This document shows positions 6,234-10,217 of a stretch of 10,217 nt of DNA, piece by piece. The translations under genes were made by a program, and so were the position numbers. The notes below the pieces were generated by a model, which did no database searches, was not told the DNA's origin, and was given only the letters and a program-made list of their open reading frames with translations. Positions within the stretch are counted from its first letter, which is position 1; each line of letters starts with the position of its first letter. Location: positions 1-10,217 of the forward strand of contig NZ_CALLXM010000170.1 of assembly GCF_937875265.1 (NCBI RefSeq), read 5' to 3'. Source of the DNA: an uncultured Acetobacter sp. Lineage in GTDB: Bacteria; Pseudomonadota; Alphaproteobacteria; Acetobacterales; Acetobacteraceae.

Positions 6234-7667
6234 TTAGCGACCGGGCTGATTAACGGCATAGTCATTCAGCCCCCACAGGCGGTCTTTTACCGCTTTATAA
6301 TATGCTTTGTCATCATAAAGCGGAACATTCAACTGCAGATCTGCTGCCGTCAGACGGCCTATGGCCGAGGCGACATTGTAGGACGCTATAACCATGTTAC
6401 TCAGGCTTTGAACGAGAGCAATCTGTGCCTGAAGAAGGGTTTGCTGTTGCTGAAGGACCTCAAGGGTCGTGCTGGTGCCAACGATGGCCTGCCTCTCCAC
6501 ACCATCAAGAGCCACGGTGCCAGCTCTGATTGCCGCGCGATTGCTGGAAATGGCAGCCTGATAGGACACGAGTTTCTGCCAGTTTGAAACGGCATCCTGC
6601 GCGGCTGTGCGGCGCTGAATATCCACTTCTCGGTGGGCAGCCTGTGTTTGCTGTTTGGCCTGACGTATGGCGGCGTATTCTGAGCCACCCTGATAAATTG
6701 GAATATTAAAGTTCAAGACAGCATATTTATTTTCATCAATCTGATGATTCAGGCTTTGATTGATCTGACGACTATACGCGGCTGTCGCTGTAATTTTTGG
6801 CATAATAGCAGCCATTGCCACGGCTACGGCGTCTTTTTGTGATGATTCGGTAAACAGGGCATTAATGACATCAGGGTTATTTTTCACAGCGAGTGCAGAG
6901 GCTATCTGCTCGTTTTTAACTGGCAACACTAGGGGTTGCGGTGGAACAAGGTTAGGAGGCGGAGCCATGCCAACGATCTGCATATAAGTCGCCTGCGCTG
7001 TTTGCAGAGTGCCCTCTGACTGCTGGCGTGTGGCTTTTGCCGTTGCATAGGCGGACTCTGCCTGAGCAACGTCTGTTCGAGTAATTTCTCCGACCTTGAA
7101 GCGCTCGTTGGTAGCGCGCAGCTGCTGCTGCAAAACGCGTTCATTGTTGATGTTGAGCTGCAGGAGCTGCTCATCTTCAATTACACTTACGTAAGCGCTC
7201 ACAACGTTTTTAAAAACCTGCTGTTCAATTGAAATCAGATTGGCACGTGCGGCCATCACTTTATTGACAGCCTGATGCGTGGAAGCTGTCGTTTTGCCGC
7301 CGCTGTAAATGGGCTGCTGGATGTTAACACCTGCGGTATATCCAGGCGTATCATATACACGTATATAGCCAGGCTGGTCCGCTGAGCCCTGATAATCGTT
7401 CGTTCCTTTGTAATAACTCAGGCCTACGCTTCCTGTCACTGTAGGTCGCCAGCCGGCCAAGGCCGTAGGGACCTGCTCATCTGTTGCGCGTAATGATGCT
7501 CGGGCTTGCTGAAGTGTCGGGTTGGTCAGGTAGGCTGAAGAAAGTGCTTCCTGTAGCGTATGGGGAACAAAAGAAGGGGAGCCGCTTCCATCATACTTCT
7601 GGGCCCACGCAGTGGAATTGCAAAGCATGGCGGCCATGCCCATCCCTACCCCGTAAAAACGCCGCAT
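6234..7667 (-). CDS. TolC-family outer membrane efflux protein
   Basis: This is the outer-membrane channel of tripartite efflux pumps and type I secretion systems: a trimer with a beta-barrel in the outer membrane and a long helical tunnel through the periplasm. The 477 residues begin with a signal peptide, likely cleaved after Ala22 (AWA-QK). Mature sequence shows the opening of the first outer-membrane-efflux repeat, TLQEALSSAYLTNPTLQQAR (37-56), with GWRPTVTGSVGLSYY (72-86). The internal duplication typical of TolC is visible as QPIYSGGKT (118-125) and IPIYQGGSEYA (322-332), each followed by Ala/Gln-rich helices. The ATG at 7667 follows a good ribosome-binding sequence (gggagaag). It is the first gene of a likely transcription unit with the popZ-like gene 35 bases downstream. 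No membrane-fusion protein or pump gene is adjacent, so the partner is encoded elsewhere. Caulobacter carries a TolC-like RsaF protein next to popZ, which supports orthology by position. Confidence 0.95.
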   Translation of the reverse strand: MRRFYGVGMGMAAMLCNSTAWAQKYDGSGSPSFVPHTLQEALSSAYLTNPTLQQARASLRATDEQVPTALAGWRPTVTGSVGLSYYKGTNDYQGSADQPGYIRVYDTPGYTAGVNIQQPIYSGGKTTASTHQAVNKVMAARANLISIEQQVFKNVVSAYVSVIEDEQLLQLNINNERVLQQQLRATNERFKVGEITRTDVAQAESAYATAKATRQQSEGTLQTAQATYMQIVGMAPPPNLVPPQPLVLPVKNEQIASALAVKNNPDVINALFTESSQKDAVAVAMAAIMPKITATAAYSRQINQSLNHQIDENKYAVLNFNIPIYQGGSEYAAIRQAKQQTQAAHREVDIQRRTAAQDAVSNWQKLVSYQAAISSNRAAIRAGTVALDGVERQAIVGTSTTLEVLQQQQTLLQAQIALVQSLSNMVIASYNVASAIGRLTAADLQLNVPLYDDKAYYKAVKDRLWGLNDYAVNQPGR

Positions 7668-7710
7668 TTTCTTCTCCCGCCCGAATTACATTACAAATAA
7701 AGAGTTGCCA

Positions 7711-7728
7711 CTTCATGCCACGATGAAG
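7711..7728. promoter_or_regulatory. Inverted repeat upstream of the tolC-like gene, possible operator
   Basis: CTTCAT (7711-7716) and ATGAAG (7723-7728) are 6-bp arms separated by six bases. The element TGCCAC occurs twice, 10 bases apart (from 7706 and 7716), one helical turn. The site is 44-61 bases upstream of the start codon, where a repressor or activator of an efflux gene could bind. Adjacent TTGACC on the minus strand might be a -35 element, but no good -10 follows at 17 bases. Confidence 0.25.
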
Positions 7729-7958
7729 GTCAAATTTCTATCTTTTATAATCTAAAAAAGACTGAATCACGGAAAAGAGCCCATTTTTCATGAGATTAGT
7801 AAGCGACGCTTTCGGAGTATAAAGAACACAGGAAGCTTACTCCCGCGAAGCCAGGCGGCACCAAAAAATTGTTCGCCGGTTCATAACTGAATGGTGGCAG
7901 GTTATGTCTTACATAAATAAGTAAAATGATCACGTTTGTCGTGCGCGAATTGCCAAAA

Positions 7959-7970
7959 TTCAAATTTGAA
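7959..7970. repeat. 12-bp perfect palindrome in intergenic region
   Basis: TTCAAATTTGAA is a perfect AT-rich palindrome about 100 bases beyond the tRNA-Cys 3' end and about 290 bases upstream of the tolC-like start. It may bind a dimeric regulator or be chance in AT-rich DNA. Confidence 0.25.
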
Positions 7971-8071
7971 CTGAATGCGTCAAATTATAAGAATTAAGCC
8001 AAATGCTGATTTCCTGTGCAATGTAGGCTTACAATTTTTTTGGTATAAATCTGTTTTATTACGATAAAAAC

Positions 8072-8145
8072 TGGAGGTCCGGGCGGGAATCGAACCCACG
8101 TACGCGGATTTGCAGTCCGCTACATCACCATTCTGCCACCGGACC
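8072..8145 (-). tRNA. tRNA-Cys (anticodon GCA)
   Basis: The minus strand folds as a complete 74-base tRNA including an encoded CCA (8074-8072). The acceptor stem pairs GGTCCGG (8145-8139) with CCGGACC (8082-8076), and the discriminator base is T (8075), the U73 that is the main identity element of tRNA-Cys. The anticodon stem pairs GCGGA with TCCGC around the loop CTGCAAA; the anticodon GCA is at 8113-8111. The T arm is GTGGG-TTCGATT-CCCGC with one wobble pair. A T-rich run directly after the CCA could help end transcription. No duplicate of the 3' end is seen nearby, so there is no sign of an integrated element. Confidence 0.97.
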
Positions 8146-8161
8146 AGTGTGGTGTGCAGGC

Positions 8162-8190
8162 CTTATCCCCTTTAACGAGGCTTGGGTCAA
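8162..8190 (-). promoter_or_regulatory. Sigma-70 type promoter of tRNA-Cys
   Basis: On the minus strand TTGACC (8190-8185) and GATAAG (8167-8162) are separated by exactly 17 bases. The predicted start is about 10 bases before the tRNA 5' end. A GC-rich stretch between the -10 and the tRNA is compatible with a stringently controlled stable-RNA promoter, but that is inference. Confidence 0.55.
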
Positions 8191-8390
8191 GTCGTTGTTT
8201 AAAGGATTTTTAGAACTCTTTTCCAGAGACGTTTTGATGCTCGTTTTTTAAGGACGGGACCCTCCCAGGATTAAGAAGCTTGCGGAAAGAATGAAGCACG
8301 ACACACGATGCACTCCTTACTCTCACCCCTAAAATCCTACCTGGCTCATGACAGGCCGACCCGACAAGTAAGGTTCTGACTTTAGAAAAA
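8191..8390. other. Non-coding stretch downstream of the SDR gene (200 bp)
   Basis: No gene is recognisable. It lies between the stop of the SDR gene and the tRNA-Cys promoter, both on the minus strand. No clear hairpin plus T-tract terminator for the SDR gene was found. Confidence 0.4.
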
Positions 8391-9197
8391 TTATACGCGG
8401 GAATGCTCTTTCTGCCCTACATCCAGACTTTGCAAAATACGCTTTCGGAAGAACGCGGGTATCAGGCGTTCAGCAACCCGCAACACACGAAACTGCCAGG
8501 GGAAAATATACTCAGCCTGTCCGTTTTTAATCGCTTTCATGATCTGTCTGGCTGCATTTTCTGCGGAAACCAAAAATGGGCGAGCCCCTTCAAGGCGTTG
8601 ACTCATGGGGGTGTCTACAAAGCCCGGTACAATAAGAGTCATCTGGACATTTTTTGGCCGCCACGCGAGATTGGCAGCCTGAGCAAAGCAGGCAAGCCCG
8701 GCTTTGGAACTGCTATAAGCGGCAGCAAACGGCAGTTCATAGAATCCGGCGACAGAGCCGATCAGAACAATTTTTCCATAGCCCTGACTGATCATGCTTT
8801 GAGCTGCGGCCGTAGCGAGCGTTACCGGGGTTGCATAGTTGACCAGCGCAAGTTTGAGGACATCGGCTGGGTCTTCGGTCTGCTGATCAAGCGATTTGAT
8901 GTCAGAAAGACCTGCGCCCAGGATCGCCAGATCCAGACCATAGCGTGCTTGATCTTGTCGCAGAGCAGCAAGAGCCTTTTCACCATCAGAGAGGTCAATC
9001 TGTCGAGGAGAAACCTCGGCTCCACGAGCACAGCAAAGCTTGGCAATGGCGTCCAGCCGCTCTTTATTTCGCCCCCATAAAATGAGCGTGCGGCCCGGTC
9101 TGGCATAGCGTTTTGCGAGCTCTGCCCCTATACCCCCAGTGGCTCCTGTAATCAGCACAGACCGGAGTTCATGCCTGCTGGCTGAGACCTTGTTCAC
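8391..9197 (-). CDS. SDR family NAD(P)-dependent oxidoreductase
   Basis: This is a classical short-chain dehydrogenase/reductase of 268 residues that reduces or oxidises a carbonyl/hydroxyl using NAD(P)(H). The cofactor-binding motif TGATGGIG is at 17-24. Arg43 after the second beta strand (WGRNKER) suggests a preference for NADP(H). The catalytic set is Asn120, Ser148, Tyr161 and Lys165 (YSSSK). The usual NAG motif reads GAG (94-96), a minor deviation. The hydrophobic and basic C-terminus (about 228-257, including FPWQFRVLRVAERLIPAFF) resembles SDRs that act at membranes on lipid substrates. The start is a GTG at 9197, chosen because a strong ribosome-binding sequence (aaggggga) lies just upstream and the Rossmann fold begins soon after. 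It is transcribed divergently from the acyltransferase-like gene 73 bases away. The substrate is unknown; a lipid keto-reductase is a guess from context. Confidence 0.93.
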   Translation of the reverse strand: MNKVSASRHELRSVLITGATGGIGAELAKRYARPGRTLILWGRNKERLDAIAKLCCARGAEVSPRQIDLSDGEKALAALRQDQARYGLDLAILGAGLSDIKSLDQQTEDPADVLKLALVNYATPVTLATAAAQSMISQGYGKIVLIGSVAGFYELPFAAAYSSSKAGLACFAQAANLAWRPKNVQMTLIVPGFVDTPMSQRLEGARPFLVSAENAARQIMKAIKNGQAEYIFPWQFRVLRVAERLIPAFFRKRILQSLDVGQKEHSRV

Positions 9198-9211
9198 ACT
9201 TCCCCCTTTTC

Positions 9212-9226
9212 CATTCCGTCGGAATG
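9212..9226. promoter_or_regulatory. 15-bp palindrome in the divergent promoter region, possible operator
   Basis: CATTCCG (9212-9218), one central base, then CGGAATG (9220-9226) is an exact inverted repeat. It is followed at once by the 8-bp palindrome GATGCATC (9226-9233). Both sit in the 73-base gap between the two divergent start codons, so a bound regulator could control both genes. Confidence 0.4.
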
Positions 9227-9270
9227 ATGCATCACCTTGCGGTTTCCAGGCCCAGTTTGATGGAGTACCG

Positions 9271-10217
9271 ATGACTACCCCGAACCAGATCGTCGTTTCC
9301 GCCGTCTCGGGCGCTCGTCAGCTTTCTCTCTTCATCAAGCTTCCGCGCCTGCTTTATAATGACCTGCCAAGCTATGTCCCGCCTTTGGACATGGAGCAGA
9401 AAGATATGCTCCATCCGCGCCGGTCACCGTTTTTTAGTCATGGCACAGCATGTTACTTTCTAGCCTGGCGTGATGGGAAGCCCATTGGGCGAATATCTGC
9501 ACAAATTGATACTCTGGCACTTGAGCAGCCGGGCCCCAGAACGGGATTTTTTGGCGCGCTGGATGCGTTGGATACAGAGTGCGTCAAACCCTTGCTTGAA
9601 GCGGCAACGAGCTGGCTTAAGGTTCAGGGAATTGAACGGGTCCGTGGGCCATGGACGCTGAATTATCATGGTGAATCGGGCACCATGATTGAAGGCCAGA
9701 TGGAACCCCCCATGATTGGCACAGGCTGGCACCCAGCCACACTGGGCCCGGCAATCGAGCAGGCAGGCTTTGCCAAGGCCATGGACCTGCTGTCCTACCG
9801 AATGGAAACAAGCCCTACTGCGGAGCAGGCCAACCGGATCCCTGCCAACCTGCGGCAGAGGTTGGGCGGCATTACGGTCCGCGGGCTGCGCAAAGATCAT
9901 CTTGATGAAGACACTGATATTCTTCGGTCGATCTATAATGACGCATGGGAAGGGACATGGGGCAATGTTCCTATTACGGAAATTGAAATCAGGGCGCTTC
10001 TCAAGGCTCTGAAGCCTGTGCTTCGGCCTGAGCAGTATGTTTTGGTTGAATTCAAAGGAGAGCCGGTTGCTATCGCGCTGGTTATTCCCAATATTTTTGA
10101 CCTGAACGGTGATGTCGGCGGTGCACCCTCACCTCTGGGGTGGGTCACGCTGGCTACACGTCTACTAACGCATGATTTTTATTCTGCGCGGGTGATCTTG
10201 CTGGGTGTAAAGAAAAA
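9271..10217 (+). CDS. GNAT-fold-like N-acyltransferase (3' end outside window)
   Basis: The frame is open from the ATG at 9271 to the right edge, giving 315 residues without a stop; the C-terminus is missing. The ATG follows a TGGAG ribosome-binding sequence at a 5-base spacing. I recognise a widespread bacterial family of roughly 380-400 residues usually annotated as N-acetyltransferase-like or hypothetical. Landmarks are FIKLPRLLYNDLPSYVPPL (21-39), HPRRSPFFSHG (48-58), FLAWRDGKPIGRISAQID (63-80), TGFFGALDA (91-99) and RVRGPW (123-128). The WRDGKPIGRISA strand resembles the acyl-CoA N-acyltransferase fold. No signal peptide or membrane helix is seen, so it is cytoplasmic or peripheral. It diverges from an SDR gene. 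Alphaproteobacterial ceramide synthase (bCerS) is also an acyltransferase of this superfamily, and acetic acid bacteria make ceramides, so this is a candidate. That link is inference, at about one in three. Confidence 0.85.
   Translation, partial: MTTPNQIVVSAVSGARQLSLFIKLPRLLYNDLPSYVPPLDMEQKDMLHPRRSPFFSHGTACYFLAWRDGKPIGRISAQIDTLALEQPGPRTGFFGALDALDTECVKPLLEAATSWLKVQGIERVRGPWTLNYHGESGTMIEGQMEPPMIGTGWHPATLGPAIEQAGFAKAMDLLSYRMETSPTAEQANRIPANLRQRLGGITVRGLRKDHLDEDTDILRSIYNDAWEGTWGNVPITEIEIRALLKALKPVLRPEQYVLVEFKGEPVAIALVIPNIFDLNGDVGGAPSPLGWVTLATRLLTHDFYSARVILLGVKK

Larger units (their letters stand above)
7668..8071. other. AT-rich intergenic region between the tolC-like gene and tRNA-Cys (404 bp)
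   Basis: I see no credible coding sequence here. It must hold the promoter of the tolC-like gene, but I found no -35/-10 pair with convincing spacing. Structures present are an inverted repeat at 7711-7728, a perfect 12-bp palindrome TTCAAATTTGAA at 7959-7970, and T-rich sequence just past the tRNA 3' end. A short non-coding RNA could hide here, but nothing proves it. Confidence 0.5.

Noticed and set aside
8072..8145. tRNA-Cys as an integration site for a genomic island
   Set aside because: No repeat of the tRNA 3' end, no integrase and no shift in gene character on either side within the window.
8403..9080. 225-codon plus-strand open frame opposite the SDR gene
   Set aside because: It is antisense to a gene with complete SDR motifs; its peptide shows no domain character.
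9460..10148. Minus-strand and alternate plus-strand frames across the acyltransferase-like gene
   Set aside because: The uninterrupted frame from 9271 to the window edge encodes a recognisable family; the others are shadows.

Overview
The window looks like chromosomal DNA from an alphaproteobacterium, most likely an acetic acid bacterium (Acetobacteraceae, perhaps Acetobacter). I infer this from moderate GC content, alphaproteobacterial protein sequences, and the order tolC-like / popZ-like (DUF2497) / valS, an arrangement I know from alphaproteobacteria. This is recognition from memory, not a database search. I see no insertion sequence, phage gene, CRISPR array or other mobile element.

Layout. 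(1) Positions 3-2021, plus strand: the 3' part of an ABC transporter permease and a complete ATPase of the nitrate/sulfonate/taurine importer type. The ATPase carries an extra C-terminal domain. The substrate cannot be read from the sequence. (2) Positions 2040-7667, minus strand: in transcription order, a TolC-family outer-membrane efflux protein, a PopZ-like polar organising protein, valyl-tRNA synthetase and peptide methionine sulfoxide reductase MsrA. A convincing intrinsic terminator sits about 20 bases before the valS start codon. Transcription into valS must therefore either read through it or be controlled there. (3) Positions 7668-8390: a mostly non-coding stretch holding one tRNA-Cys(GCA) gene on the minus strand with a recognisable promoter. 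(4) Positions 8391-10217: a divergent pair, a classical short-chain dehydrogenase/reductase (minus) and an incomplete GNAT-fold-like acyltransferase (plus). Their 73-base shared intergenic region contains a 15-base palindrome that looks like an operator.

Functionally the window mixes housekeeping (valS, tRNA-Cys, msrA, popZ-like) with envelope functions (importer, TolC channel). The divergent pair may act in lipid metabolism. The most interesting leads are the terminator in front of valS, the possibility that the GNAT-like protein is a ceramide-synthase-type N-acyltransferase, and a perfect 12-base inverted repeat built into the last codons of the ABC ATPase gene. I do not see a clearly new multi-gene system.
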